This document shows positions 6,867-16,029 of a stretch of DNA of 64,000 nucleotides, piece by piece; positions within the stretch are counted from its first letter, which is position 1, and each line of letters begins with the position of its first letter. Made by a program: the position numbers and the translations under genes. Source of the stretch: Methylobacterium sp. (GTDB taxonomy: Bacteria; Pseudomonadota; Alphaproteobacteria; Rhizobiales; Beijerinckiaceae); assembly GCA_002928875.1 (NCBI GenBank), contig PERO01000019.1:161235-225234 (forward strand), in the 5' to 3' direction. The notes beneath the pieces are model-generated. The model searched no databases and was not told the DNA's origin. It worked only from the letters and a program-made list of their open reading frames with translations.

Positions 6867-7958
6867 ATGTCGATGCCCCAATCTTCCACGCCCCGCTTTC
6901 ACCGGCTGACGATCCGCGAGGTGCGCCGCGAGACGCCCGATGCTGTCTCCATCGCCTTTGAGGTGCCGGCGGAATTGCGCCCCGCCTTCGCCTTCGAGCA
7001 GGGGCAGTACCTTACGCTCCGCACGGAGATCGACGGCGAGGATATCCGCCGCTCCTATTCGATCTGCGCGGGCGAGGCGGATGGCGAATTGCGCGTGGCG
7101 GTGAAGGAGGTGGCGGGCGGGGCCTTCTCGACCTTCGCCAATCGCGCGCTGCAGCCCGGCGCCGCGTTGGATGTGATGACGCCGATGGGCCGTTTCGGCG
7201 CAACGACGCGCGCGGCGAGCGGCGGTCATGCCGTGTTCTTCGCCTGCGGCTCGGGCATCACGCCCGTCCTCTCGATCATCCGCACCCGCCTTGCGCGCGA
7301 CCCGGATGCCAGGCTGACGCTCTTCTACGGCAACCGGAATTCCGGCTCGATCCTTTTCCGCGAGACCCTGGACGACCTGAAGGACCGACATCTCGGGCGG
7401 CTGGCGGTGCACCACATCCTCAGTCGCGAGGCGCAGGACATCGACCTGCTCAACGGCCGGATGACGCCGGAGAAGATCGCGCTGCTCGTCCGCACGCTCG
7501 GTGGCGTGAAGGCCATCGACGACATCTATCTCTGCGGGCCCGAGGAAATGATCACCGCCGCGCGCGCCGTGCTGGAGGAGATGGGTGCCGAGCCCTCGCG
7601 CATCCATGTCGAACTGTTTTCCACCGGCGCTGCCCCGCCGCGCGCGGGCATTCGCAAGGTCGCGCCTGCGGCCGATACCGGCATCCCCCTGACCATCACC
7701 CATGACGGCCAGAGCCATGCCTTGACCTTGCATGACGGCGAGACGGTGCTCGAAGCCGCCGAACGCGCGGGCCTCGATGTGCCCTATTCCTGCCGGGGCG
7801 GGATGTGCTGCACCTGCCGCGCCAAGGTGATCGGGGGCAGCGCCAGCATGGATCTGAATTTCAGCCTCGAACCCTGGGAGGTCGAGGCCGGCTACGTTCT
7901 CACCTGCCAGTGCCGGCCCACGGGCGGCGCTCTTGCGGTGGATTATGATCAGGTCTGA
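6867..7958 (+). CDS. paaE: 1,2-phenylacetyl-CoA epoxidase, reductase subunit E
   Basis: PaaE passes electrons from NADPH through FAD and a [2Fe-2S] cluster to the PaaA di-iron site. The N-terminal FAD domain has RRSYSICAGEADGE (the RxYS flavin motif) near residue 55. The NAD(P) domain follows, with FFACGSGITPVLSIIRT near 125 and YLCGPEEMI near 218. The C-terminal ~90 residues are a plant-type ferredoxin with YSCRGGMCCTCRAKV and a distal Cys in YVLTCQCRP, giving the four cluster ligands. Length, 363 aa, matches the family. The ATG at 6867 is 25 bp downstream of the family C palindrome. It is the last gene of the epoxidase cluster and converges with the thiolase gene. Confidence 0.97.
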   Translation: MSMPQSSTPRFHRLTIREVRRETPDAVSIAFEVPAELRPAFAFEQGQYLTLRTEIDGEDIRRSYSICAGEADGELRVAVKEVAGGAFSTFANRALQPGAALDVMTPMGRFGATTRAASGGHAVFFACGSGITPVLSIIRTRLARDPDARLTLFYGNRNSGSILFRETLDDLKDRHLGRLAVHHILSREAQDIDLLNGRMTPEKIALLVRTLGGVKAIDDIYLCGPEEMITAARAVLEEMGAEPSRIHVELFSTGAAPPRAGIRKVAPAADTGIPLTITHDGQSHALTLHDGETVLEAAERAGLDVPYSCRGGMCCTCRAKVIGGSASMDLNFSLEPWEVEAGYVLTCQCRPTGGALAVDYDQV

Positions 7959-8060
7959 AGCGAAGTGATTTCAAAGGCTTGAGACGGAATGGCGAGAGAT
8001 CGATTCCGGGTCTTGAGACATTGAATCCGCTGGCTGAGGGAGTGATTCCGCTGGCTCAAC

Positions 8061-8144
8061 CGTCATGGCCGGACTTGTTCCGGCCATCCACGACTTCATG
8101 TGGTTTCAAAGACATGGATGGCCGGGCTGAACCCGGCCATGACG
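8061..8144. repeat. Palindromic intergenic repeat, family C, between convergent paaE and thiolase genes
   Basis: Arms CGTCATGGCCGG (8061-8072) and CCGGCCATGACG (8133-8144) are complementary over 12 bp; the left part also contains the GGCCGGACTTGTTCCGGCC mini-stem seen at 6755. It ends 7 bp before the thiolase stop and could act as a bidirectional terminator-like hairpin, though there is no T-tract. The rest of this 193-bp gap has a degenerate repeat of TCCGCTGGCT about 21 bp apart and nothing else I can name. Confidence 0.8.
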
Positions 8145-8151
8145 TTTGCGC

Positions 8152-9354
8152 CTAGACGCGCTCCAGCGCCAGGGCGATGCCCTGGCCCACGCCGATGCAC
8201 ATCGTGGCGCAGGCGCGCTTGCCGCCGCGATCCTTCAGCTCGATCGCGGCTGTGAGTGCGAGCCGCGCGCCGGACATGCCGAGCGGATGGCCGAGCGCGA
8301 TCGCCCCGCCATTGGGGTTGATGTGCTCGGCGCTGTCCGGCAGGCCGAGGAGGCGCAGGGATGCCAGGCCCTGCGCGGCGAAGGCCTCGTTCAGCTCGAT
8401 CACGTCGAAATCGGAGGGCTGGATGCCGAGCCGCGTGCAAAGCTTCTGCGTCGCCGGCGCCGGGCCGATGCCCATGATGCGCGGCGGAACACCGGCCGTC
8501 GCAAGGCCGGTGATGCGCGCGAGCGGGGTGAGCCCGAAGCGCTTCAGCGCCGCCTCGCTGGCGATGAGCAGGGCCGCCGCGCCGTCATTCACGCCCGAGG
8601 CGTTGCCGGCCGTCACCGAGCCGCCCTTGCGGAACGGCGTGCCGAGCGCCGCGAGCTTTTCGAGCGTCGTCTCGCGCGGATGCTCGTCGCGATCCACGAC
8701 AATCGCGTCGCCCTTCTTCTGCGGAATCGTCACCGGCGTGATCTCGCGCGCGAGGCGGCCGTTCTTCTGCGCGCGCGATGCGCGGCCTTGCGATTCAAGC
8801 GCGAACCGGTCCTGATCCGCGCGGGAGACCTGGAACTCCTCGGCCACGTTCTCGGCGGTCTCCGGCATGGAATCGATGCCGTATTGCGCCTTCATCAGGG
8901 GGTTCACGAAACGCCAGCCGATCGTGGTGTCGAACACCTCGGCCGAGCGCTGGAAGGCCTCCTGCGCCTTGCCCATCACCAGGGGCGCGCGCGTCATGCT
9001 CTCGACGCCGCCGGCGATCATCAGGTCAGCCTCGCCCGCCTTGATCGCGCGCGCGGCGATGCCCACCGCATCGAGCCCCGAGCCGCAGAGGCGATTGACG
9101 GTCGTGCCCGGAATCTCCACCGGCAGCCCCGCGAGCAGGCCCGCCATGCGCGCGACGTTGCGGTTGTCCTCGCCGGCCTGATTGGCCGAGCCCAGGATGA
9201 TTTCATCGACCGCAGCGGCCATCTCCGCCGGGAAGCGGCTCATCAGCGCGCGGATCACATGGGCCGCCATGTCATCCGGCCGAACGCTCGCGAGCGCGCC
9301 GCCATAGCGGCCGATGGGCGTGCGGGTTCCGTCGACGAGATAGGCTTCGGGCAT
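8152..9354 (-). CDS. paaJ: 3-oxoadipyl-CoA / 3-oxo-5,6-dehydrosuberyl-CoA thiolase
   Basis: A 400-residue thiolase of the PcaF/PaaJ branch. In this pathway PaaJ cleaves 3-oxo-5,6-dehydrosuberyl-CoA and later 3-oxoadipyl-CoA, finally giving succinyl-CoA and acetyl-CoA. The acylated nucleophile is Cys90 in VNRLCGSGLDAV, a sequence shared with beta-ketoadipyl thiolases. The catalytic His is in GHP (about residue 356) and the second Cys in CIGVGQG (about 386). It is the last gene of the leftward paa operon, 22 bp after the fused hydratase/dehydrogenase gene. The operon position is the main reason to call it paaJ rather than a generic acetyl-CoA acetyltransferase. Confidence 0.92.
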   Translation of the reverse strand: MPEAYLVDGTRTPIGRYGGALASVRPDDMAAHVIRALMSRFPAEMAAAVDEIILGSANQAGEDNRNVARMAGLLAGLPVEIPGTTVNRLCGSGLDAVGIAARAIKAGEADLMIAGGVESMTRAPLVMGKAQEAFQRSAEVFDTTIGWRFVNPLMKAQYGIDSMPETAENVAEEFQVSRADQDRFALESQGRASRAQKNGRLAREITPVTIPQKKGDAIVVDRDEHPRETTLEKLAALGTPFRKGGSVTAGNASGVNDGAAALLIASEAALKRFGLTPLARITGLATAGVPPRIMGIGPAPATQKLCTRLGIQPSDFDVIELNEAFAAQGLASLRLLGLPDSAEHINPNGGAIALGHPLGMSGARLALTAAIELKDRGGKRACATMCIGVGQGIALALERV

Positions 9355-9376
9355 GGTTCAGGTCCTTGGTCGAACA

Positions 9377-11455
9377 TCAGCCGCCGTTGAGCGCGGCAAA
9401 ATTGCGTTGGCCGGCCACAAGCTCCGCGAGCAGCCCGGCCACCTCGAAGCCGCGACCGTCGCGCGCTTCCGCCGATTTCGCCATCGCGAGTATCTGCGCC
9501 AGCCCCAGCCCGTCGGCATAATGCATGGGGCCGCCGCGCCAATTGGGAAAGCCGTAGCCGTTGACGAGCACGAGGTCGATATCGGCGGGGCGTGCGGCAA
9601 TGCCCTCGGCGAGAATTTTCGCGCCTTCATTCACCATCGCGGTGACAACGCGATTCTGGATCTCCTGCGCGCTGAAGGCCCGCTGCGGCCGCCCGGTGCT
9701 GGCGGCATGCGCGCGCACCAGGGCCTCGACATGCGGGTCGGCCAGCCGGCGACCCTGATCGTAGACATACCAGCCCTTGCCCGCCTTCTGGCCGAAGCGG
9801 CCCTCCTCGCAGAGCCGGTCGACCAGCGGCACGTCGCGCTCGGCCGGGTCGCGCGTGCCGGCGAGGCGCTTCCGGCGCGCCCAGGCGATATCGAGGCCCG
9901 CGAGATCCTGCACCGCGAACGGGCCCATGGCGAGGCCGAAGGCTTCCATCGCTGCGTCGATCTCGCGCGGCAATGCCCCTTCCTCCAGCATGAATTCGCA
10001 TTGCGCCCGGAATTTCGCGAGGATGCGATTGCCGATGAAGCCTTCGCAGACCCCTGAAATCACCGCGATCTTCTTCAGCTTCCGCCCGATGGCGAGCGCA
10101 GTCGCGAGCGCTTCGGGGCTCGTGCGGCGGGCGCGCACGATTTCCAGAAGCTTCATCACATGCGCGGGCGAGAAGAAGTGCAGGCCGAGGAAACGCTCCG
10201 GTGCCGGCAGGGCATCCGCCATCGGCTCGAGATCGAGATAGGAGGTGTTGGTGGCCACCAGCGTCGAGGATGGCAGCAGGCCCGCCAGCTTCTTCATCAG
10301 TTCGAGTTTCACGCCCATATCCTCGAACACCGCCTCGATCACGAGATCGCAGGCCGCGAGGCGGCCCATCTCGGTGGTCGGCGCGAGGTTCGAGAGGCGC
10401 TCGAGGCGGGTATTCTCGTCGATGCGGCCCGAGCGGATCGAGCGCAGGTAAAGCCCGTTGACGCGGTCGAGCCCGGCCTGAAGTGCGACGTCGTCTGCTT
10501 CGAGAAGCATCACCTTGTAGCCGGCATCGAGAAACGCGACCGCGATGCCCGAGCCCATCGTGCCCGCGCCGATGATGCCGACCTGCTTCACCTCGCGCGG
10601 CGTGATGCCTGCTAGTTCCGGCCGCTTGCCGGCCTCGCGCTCGGCCAGGAACAGGTGGCGCAACCCGCGCGATTGCTCCGAATTCATCAGTTCGAAAAAG
10701 GCGCGGCGTTCGTTGGCCTGGCCCGTCGCGAAGGGCAGGGTGAGGCTTTGCGAGACGAGTTCGATCGCCCGTTGCGGCGCGATGCGGCCGCGCGCCTCGC
10801 GGTTCACCTTCTCGACCATCGCCTGCCACGCCTCGGGCTCGGCAGCGGGGGTGGCGCGCAAGGAGAGGCGCGGCTGCATCTGGCCGATCAGGCCACGCGC
10901 GAGTGCGATCGCCTCGCGGCGCAGGTCCTTTTCGGCGACGGCGTCGACTAGGCCGAGGCGCAGGGCTTCCGGCGCGCTCACCATGCGGCCCGAGGCGATG
11001 AGATCGAGCGCCGCGACCGGCCCGATGAGGCGCGGCAGGCGCTGCGTGCCGCCCGCGCCGGGCAGGAGGCCGAGCTTCACCTCCGGCAGGCCGACGAGAC
11101 CCTCCTTCGCGATGATGCGCTTGTGCGCGCCAAGGCCGATCTCGCAGCCGCCGCCGAGGGCCGTGCCATGCCAGGCGACGACGACCGGCTTCGCGCTCTC
11201 CTCGATGCGGTTGATGACATCGGGCAGGTGCGGCTCGCGCGGGGGCTTGCCGAATTCGGTGATGTCGCCGCCGGCTGTGAAGGTCCGCCCGGCACCGCAG
11301 ATCACGATAGCCTTCGTCTCGATTTCCGATTGCGCGCGCTGCACGGCATCGATGAGCGCCCGGCGCACGGCCTGCGAGGTGGCATTGACCGGCGGGTTGT
11401 CGATTTCGAGGATGGTCACCTCGCCCTCGCGCGAGATCCGCAGAACCTCTGCCAT
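9377..11455 (-). CDS. Fused enoyl-CoA hydratase / 3-hydroxyacyl-CoA dehydrogenase (PaaF-PaaH role)
   Basis: A 692-residue bifunctional beta-oxidation enzyme of the FadJ/FadB-alpha type. Residues 1-190 are a crotonase domain with both catalytic glutamates in place: Glu105 in GGGCEIGL and Glu125 in LPEVKLGLLPGAGG. Residues ~290-480 form the NAD domain, with VGIIGAGTMGSGIA near 292 and the catalytic His426 in LGLHFFSPAH. Two C-terminal helical domains complete it. ATG 11455 was chosen because GGGAGAGG lies 2-9 bp upstream; an earlier ATG would overlap paaZ. Sitting between paaZ and the thiolase, it probably hydrates 2,3-dehydroadipyl-CoA and oxidises 3-hydroxyadipyl-CoA, the jobs of the separate PaaF and PaaH in E. 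coli. Confidence 0.9.
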   Translation of the reverse strand: MAEVLRISREGEVTILEIDNPPVNATSQAVRRALIDAVQRAQSEIETKAIVICGAGRTFTAGGDITEFGKPPREPHLPDVINRIEESAKPVVVAWHGTALGGGCEIGLGAHKRIIAKEGLVGLPEVKLGLLPGAGGTQRLPRLIGPVAALDLIASGRMVSAPEALRLGLVDAVAEKDLRREAIALARGLIGQMQPRLSLRATPAAEPEAWQAMVEKVNREARGRIAPQRAIELVSQSLTLPFATGQANERRAFFELMNSEQSRGLRHLFLAEREAGKRPELAGITPREVKQVGIIGAGTMGSGIAVAFLDAGYKVMLLEADDVALQAGLDRVNGLYLRSIRSGRIDENTRLERLSNLAPTTEMGRLAACDLVIEAVFEDMGVKLELMKKLAGLLPSSTLVATNTSYLDLEPMADALPAPERFLGLHFFSPAHVMKLLEIVRARRTSPEALATALAIGRKLKKIAVISGVCEGFIGNRILAKFRAQCEFMLEEGALPREIDAAMEAFGLAMGPFAVQDLAGLDIAWARRKRLAGTRDPAERDVPLVDRLCEEGRFGQKAGKGWYVYDQGRRLADPHVEALVRAHAASTGRPQRAFSAQEIQNRVVTAMVNEGAKILAEGIAARPADIDLVLVNGYGFPNWRGGPMHYADGLGLAQILAMAKSAEARDGRGFEVAGLLAELVAGQRNFAALNGG

Positions 11456-11484
11456 CGCCTCTCCCTCGCCCGGACCGTCGACCC

Positions 11485-13527
11485 TCATGACGCCTCGCGA
11501 TAGGCGTTCATGGTCAGGAGTTCGTACGTGGCAGCGGTTTCACCGGAACCGGTCCGGATCTCGACGTCCCAGCGCACCTCGCCATAGGCGGCGTTGCGCG
11601 GTGATTTCGACTTCACCGTGAGACGCACCCGGATGGCTTCCCCGGGAGAAACGGGCTTCAGGAACCGCAGGTTGTCAAGCCCGTAATTGGCCAGCACGGG
11701 GCCGCGCTTCGGTTCGACGAACAGGCCGGCGGCGAAAGAGAGCAGCAGATAGCCATGCGCCACGCGGCCGGGGAAGAAGGGATGGCCCTTCACGGCCTCC
11801 TCGTCCATGTGCGCATAGAAGGTATCGCCCGTGAAATGCGCAAAATGTTCGATATCTTCGAGCGAAATCTCCCGCTCCGGCGAGTGGAAACTCTGGCCGG
11901 GCACCAGATCCTCGAAGGGAAGCCGGAACGGATGGGCGGGCGTTTCCGGCTCGGGTGTGCCCTTCACATAACTTTTCGTGATCGCGGTGAGGAAGGCGGG
12001 CGAACCCTGCACGGCGACGCGCTGCATCTGGTGATGCACGGCGCGGATGCCGCCGAGTTCCTCGCCGCCGCCCGCGCGGCCCGGCCCGCCATGCACGAGA
12101 TGCGGCATGGGCGAGCCGTGGCCGGTCGATTCCGCCGCACATTCCGCGTTCAGCACCAGCAGGCGGCCGTGGAAGGCACCTGCGCCGAACACGACCTCGC
12201 GTGCGATCCGTGCATCCGCCGTCACCAGCGAGCCCGCGAGCGAGCCGTCACCCTTGCGCGCGAGGTCGATCGCATCGGCGAGATCGCGATAGGGCAGGAG
12301 GGTCGCGACGGGCCCGAACGCTTCGGTGTCATGCGGACGCTCGGCGGTTTTGGCGTCGCGCGCGGCAAGCAGCACCGGCGAGAGGAACGCGCCCTTTTCG
12401 GTATCGAGGCCGGCGATTTCCAGCCTGTCGGGGTCGCCATGCAGGATCTCGCAATCCTGCCGGAGGCGGGCGATCTGCGATCGCACATCATCCCGCTGCG
12501 CCAGCGAGGCGAGGGGGCCCATCCGGGTGGTTTCCACGCGCGGGTCGCCGATGGCGAGGCTCGCGAGGCGCTTCGAGATGGCGCTGGCGACCGCCTCGCT
12601 CAAGGCTTCCGGCACGATGATCCGGCGGATGGCCGTGCATTTCTGCCCGGCCTTCACGCCGATTTCCTTCGCGACTTCCTTCACGAAGAGATCGAATTCC
12701 GGCGTGCCCGGCACCGCATCCGGCCCGAGGATCGAGCAGTTCAGGCTGTCGCGCTCGGCGGTGAAGGGCACCGCGTTCTTCAGGATGACGGGATGCGCCT
12801 GAAGCGCGATCGAGGTCGCGAGCGAACCGGTGAAGGCCACGTGATCCTGGCTCGTGAGGTGCTCGAAGAGATCACCCGTCGAGCCCGCGATGAACTGGAA
12901 GGCTCCCTCGGGCAGAACCCCGCTTTCGAGGATGATGCGCGCGGCCTTCTCCGCGAGCCAGGCCGTGGCGCTCGCCGGCTTCGCGATCACCGGCAGGCCG
13001 GCGAGCATCGAGGGGCCAAGCTTTTCCAGCATGCCCCAGACGGGGAAATTATAGGCGTTGATCTGCAAGGCCACGCCCTCGCGCGGCACGTAGATGTGCT
13101 GGCCCACGAAAGTCCCGGTTTTCGAGAGGCCCTCCACCGCGCCATCGATCAGGAAGGTCTCGTTCGGCAATTCGCGCTTGCCCTTCGAGGCATAGACGAA
13201 GAGCGTGCCGATGCCGCCATCGATATCGATCCAGCTGTCCGCGCGCGTCGCACCCGTGAGGGCGGAAAGCGCGTAAAGCTCCTCCTTCCGGGCCGTCAGT
13301 GCCTGCGCCACAGCCTTCAGGAGCGAGGCGCGCTCGTGGAAGGTGAGGCGGCGGAGCGCCGGGCCGCCCTTCTGCCGCGCGAAACGCAGCATCGCGGCGT
13401 AATCGAGGCCCTTCGCCGTGATCTCGGCGACGGGCGCGCCATCGATGGCGCTGGCGAGAATCTGGCCCGCGCCGTCGCCGGAGAACCAGTGGCCCTCGGC
13501 GAAGGAGTGGAGGCGGATGAGGCTCAT
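11485..13527 (-). CDS. paaZ: Bifunctional oxepin-CoA hydrolase / 3-oxo-5,6-dehydrosuberyl-CoA semialdehyde dehydrogenase
   Basis: PaaZ opens the oxepin-CoA ring with its hydratase domain and oxidises the resulting aldehyde with NADP+. The 680-residue product matches E. coli PaaZ (681 aa) throughout. The aldehyde dehydrogenase domain (about 1-520) has the general base Glu258 and nucleophile Cys297 ([12 protein letters not shown]), equivalent to E. coli Glu256 and Cys295. The MaoC-type (R)-hydratase domain (about 530-680) has [14 protein letters not shown] with Asp568 and His573. The start at 13527 has GGAGGAG upstream. It follows livF in the leftward operon after a 78-bp spacer that contains a stem-loop. 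Confidence 0.97.
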   Translation of the reverse strand: MSLIRLHSFAEGHWFSGDGAGQILASAIDGAPVAEITAKGLDYAAMLRFARQKGGPALRRLTFHERASLLKAVAQALTARKEELYALSALTGATRADSWIDIDGGIGTLFVYASKGKRELPNETFLIDGAVEGLSKTGTFVGQHIYVPREGVALQINAYNFPVWGMLEKLGPSMLAGLPVIAKPASATAWLAEKAARIILESGVLPEGAFQFIAGSTGDLFEHLTSQDHVAFTGSLATSIALQAHPVILKNAVPFTAERDSLNCSILGPDAVPGTPEFDLFVKEVAKEIGVKAGQKCTAIRRIIVPEALSEAVASAISKRLASLAIGDPRVETTRMGPLASLAQRDDVRSQIARLRQDCEILHGDPDRLEIAGLDTEKGAFLSPVLLAARDAKTAERPHDTEAFGPVATLLPYRDLADAIDLARKGDGSLAGSLVTADARIAREVVFGAGAFHGRLLVLNAECAAESTGHGSPMPHLVHGGPGRAGGGEELGGIRAVHHQMQRVAVQGSPAFLTAITKSYVKGTPEPETPAHPFRLPFEDLVPGQSFHSPEREISLEDIEHFAHFTGDTFYAHMDEEAVKGHPFFPGRVAHGYLLLSFAAGLFVEPKRGPVLANYGLDNLRFLKPVSPGEAIRVRLTVKSKSPRNAAYGEVRWDVEIRTGSGETAATYELLTMNAYREAS

Positions 13528-13559
13528 AGGTGTCTCCTCCCGACAATCTTTCGTTTGTC

Positions 13560-13603
13560 GCATTTTCTTCACGCGAACCGGCGGCCACTTCGCTTGAAAA
13601 TGC
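13560..13603 (-). other. Stem-loop between livF and paaZ
   Basis: Outer arms GCATTTTC (13560-13567) and GAAAATGC (13596-13603) and inner arms GCGAA (13573-13577) and TTCGC (13589-13593) are complementary. The structure starts 3 bp after the livF stop. It lacks a T-tract on the coding strand, so it is more likely an mRNA processing or stability element than a terminator. Confidence 0.45.
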
Positions 13604-13605
13604 TC

Positions 13606-14304
13606 CTATTGCCCGAGATAGGCTTCGCGCAGCTTCGGATCGCCGATGAGATCGCTCGACGCACCGGAATGAGTGATGTCGCCGGTCTCGATCACGAAAC
13701 CGCGGTTCGATTTCGCGAGCGCCGCCGCCGCATTCTGTTCGACAAGCAGGATGGTGATGCCGCGCTGCTGCAGGTTCTCGATCACGCCGAAGACCTGCTC
13801 CACCAGCACGGGTGCCAGGCCCATGCTCGGCTCGTCGAGCAGCAGCAGGCGCGGACGGCTCATCAGTGCCCGGCCGATCGCGAGCATCTGCTGCTGGCCG
13901 CCGGAAAGGCCACCGGCCTGCAACGCCCGCTTCTCGTGCAGGATGGGGAAGAGCGCGTAGATGTCGTCGCGCTCCTTCTGCGTGCCGCCGCCATTGAGCC
14001 AGCCGCCGAGGTTGAGGTTATCCTCCACCGTGAGCCCGCCGAAGATCTGCCGGCCCTCCGGCACCTGCGCGATGCCGAGCGCCACGCGCTTCTCGGCCGG
14101 CAGGCCCGTGATATCCTGCCCCTCGAAGGTGATGCTCCCGCCGGTCACGGGCTGCACGCCGGAAATCGCGCGCAGCAGCGTCGTCTTCCCCGCGCCATTG
14201 CCGCCGATGAGGCAGACGATCTCGTTTCGTTGCACGTCGAGATCGAGGCCGTGCAGCACCTCGATGCGCCCATAGGCCGAGCGGAGGTCGCGGATTTCAA
14301 GCAC
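13606..14304 (-). CDS. livF: Branched-chain-type (HAAT) ABC transporter ATP-binding protein LivF
   Basis: A 232-residue ABC ATPase of the LivF class, one of two that power a HAAT importer. Walker A is GGNGAGKTT, the signature LSGGQQQMLAIGRAL, and Walker B LLLLDEPSMGLAP; the H-loop segment is less conserved. GTG 14304 was chosen because GGAGG lies 6 bp upstream and translation then begins VLEIRDLRSAYG, as LivF proteins do. The start overlaps the end of livG by 8 bp. As the last transporter gene before paaZ in the same operon, it probably serves uptake of phenylacetate or a related aromatic acid; substrate is inferred from context. Confidence 0.93.
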   Translation of the reverse strand: MLEIRDLRSAYGRIEVLHGLDLDVQRNEIVCLIGGNGAGKTTLLRAISGVQPVTGGSITFEGQDITGLPAEKRVALGIAQVPEGRQIFGGLTVEDNLNLGGWLNGGGTQKERDDIYALFPILHEKRALQAGGLSGGQQQMLAIGRALMSRPRLLLLDEPSMGLAPVLVEQVFGVIENLQQRGITILLVEQNAAAALAKSNRGFVIETGDITHSGASSDLIGDPKLREAYLGQ

Positions 14305-15085
14305 GGTTCGCCTCCGCACTGCCGAAGGTGCCGAGATAGGCCGCGATGACGCGCGGATCGTCGCGTACCTCGGCCGGCGTGCCGGACACAAGCGTGCGCC
14401 CGCGTTCGAGCACGAGAATCTCGTCCGAAATGCGCATCACGAGCCGCATGTCGTGCTCCACGAGCAAAACCGCGATCCCGCTGGCCGCAACCGACTGGAT
14501 CACCCGGTCGATCTCCTCGGTCTCGATGGCGTTGCAGCCCGCGGCGGGCTCGTCGAGCAGCAGGATGCGCGGCTCGGTGGCGAGCGCGCGGGCGATTTCG
14601 AGCCGCTTCAGCGCGCCATAGGAGAGCGACCCCGCTTCCTTCCCGGCCAGATCCGCGAGGCCGACGCGCTCGAGCAGCGCCATCGCCATCTCGCGGGAGC
14701 GGGCATTCTCGCGGCTGACGGAAGGCAGCGCGAAGACATGGCTCAGGAGGCTCGTCTTCTCGTGCTGGTGGCGGCCGACCATCACGTTGTCGAGCGCGCT
14801 CATGCGGAAGAAGATCTGCAGGTTCTGGAAGGAGCGCGAGAGGCCGCGTCGTGCCAGCGCGTCGGGCGGCAGGCCGGTGACATCCTCGCCCGCGAGCCGT
14901 ACGCGGCCGGAACTCGGCTGGTAGAGGCCGGAAATCAGGTTGAAGAGCGTGGTCTTTCCCGCGCCATTCGGGCCGATGATGGAATGGATGCGCCGGGGCT
15001 GAACCTTCAGCGACACGCCATCGACCGCCTTCACGCCGCCGAAAGCGATGGAGAGGTTCTCGGTCTCGAGGAGTGGCGCGCTCAT
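14297..15085 (-). CDS. livG: HAAT ABC transporter ATP-binding protein LivG
   Basis: The second ATPase of the transporter, 262 aa. Walker A GPNGAGKTTLFNLISG is at about residue 38 and Walker B RILLLDEPAAG near 175. The signature motif LSYGALKRLEIARAL departs from the usual LPYGxQRRLEIARAL at one or two positions but keeps LS-G and the following Arg. The Q-loop region is SRSFQNLQIF. It overlaps livM at its start (ATGA) and livF at its end, so translation is probably coupled. Confidence 0.93.
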   Translation of the reverse strand: MSAPLLETENLSIAFGGVKAVDGVSLKVQPRRIHSIIGPNGAGKTTLFNLISGLYQPSSGRVRLAGEDVTGLPPDALARRGLSRSFQNLQIFFRMSALDNVMVGRHQHEKTSLLSHVFALPSVSRENARSREMAMALLERVGLADLAGKEAGSLSYGALKRLEIARALATEPRILLLDEPAAGCNAIETEEIDRVIQSVAASGIAVLLVEHDMRLVMRISDEILVLERGRTLVSGTPAEVRDDPRVIAAYLGTFGSAEANRA

Positions 15086-16029
15086 GATTTGCCTCCCCGG
15101 AGGCGCGCGAGCAGGCTGGGGACAATGCCGCGCGGCAGCAGGATCATGCTCGCCATGATCATCAGGCCGAGCATCAGGTGCTCGTAATCGTGGAAGATCG
15201 TCAGCGCCTGCGGGAGGATGACCAGCACCGCCGCGCCCGCGATCGCGCCGATGATCGAGCCAAGGCCGCCCAGCACCACCATTGTCACGAGTTCCACGGA
15301 GCGCAGGAACCCCGCCGTGCCATCCGGCGTGATATGCCCGTTGAGGAAGGCCATCAAAGAGCCCGCAACCGAGGCATAAACCGCTGACACCACGAAGATC
15401 TTCAGCTTGTAGCTGGCAACATCGATGCCCGCGACGCGGCTCGCGATCTCGCTGTCATGGATCGCGCGCATGGCCCGGCCCGTGGGGCTTTCGATCAGGT
15501 TCAGCGCGAGCATGACACCGAGGAGGAGCACGCCGGCGGAGATGTAATACCAGGTATCCGGGCCCCTGAGGCGCGTGCCGAAGACTTCGAGGCGCGGCAC
15601 GCCCATGCCATCCGGGCCGCCGGTCCAGCTCGCCTCGTTGGTGAGCGCCATCGCGATCAGCAAACCGAAGCCGAGGGTCGCCACCGCGAGATAATGCCCC
15701 TTGAGGCGCAGGATTGGCCTTCCCACCAGAAAAGCCACCAGCCCCGAAAGCACCGCGCCGATTCCCGCTGCCGCGAGTCCATGCAGGCCGAAATGCGTCG
15801 CGCCGATCGCCACCGAATAGGCGCCAAGGCCCATGAAACCGGCATGGCCCAGGCTCACCTGTCCGGCATAGCCCATCAGCAGGTTCAGGCCCACGGCGGC
15901 GAGCGCGAAGATGTTCACGATCGCAGCGACGCGGAAATAGTAGTTCGAGGGGAACAGGAAAGGCAGGGCGGCGAGCACGAGGCCGAGGCCCAGCACGATG
16001 GCCCAGCGGGAGGAGAGGAGACGCGCCAT
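15082..16029 (-). CDS. livM: HAAT ABC transporter permease LivM
   Basis: A 315-residue inner-membrane permease with eight to ten hydrophobic segments. The family hallmark GYAGQVSLGHAGFMGLGAYS lies near residue 55 and the cytoplasmic coupling loop AIHDSEIASRVAGIDVASYK near 200. ATG 16029 shares its A with the livH stop (TGATG). Upstream in-frame sequence is inside livH and is not part of this protein. It ends in an ATGA overlap with livG. Confidence 0.94.
   Translation of the reverse strand: MARLLSSRWAIVLGLGLVLAALPFLFPSNYYFRVAAIVNIFALAAVGLNLLMGYAGQVSLGHAGFMGLGAYSVAIGATHFGLHGLAAAGIGAVLSGLVAFLVGRPILRLKGHYLAVATLGFGLLIAMALTNEASWTGGPDGMGVPRLEVFGTRLRGPDTWYYISAGVLLLGVMLALNLIESPTGRAMRAIHDSEIASRVAGIDVASYKLKIFVVSAVYASVAGSLMAFLNGHITPDGTAGFLRSVELVTMVVLGGLGSIIGAIAGAAVLVILPQALTIFHDYEHLMLGLMIMASMILLPRGIVPSLLARLRGGKS

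Noticed and set aside
4930..8144. Repeated palindromes considered as a CRISPR array or insertion sequences
   Set aside because: Copies are not regularly spaced, belong to three different sequences, have no spacers and no transposase. They are short intergenic palindromic elements.
11755..14349. Long open frame (864 codons) on the plus strand opposite paaZ and livF
   Set aside because: It is antisense to genes with clear catalytic motifs. Its translation is rich in Arg/His with no recognisable domain, the usual by-product of GC-rich codon bias.
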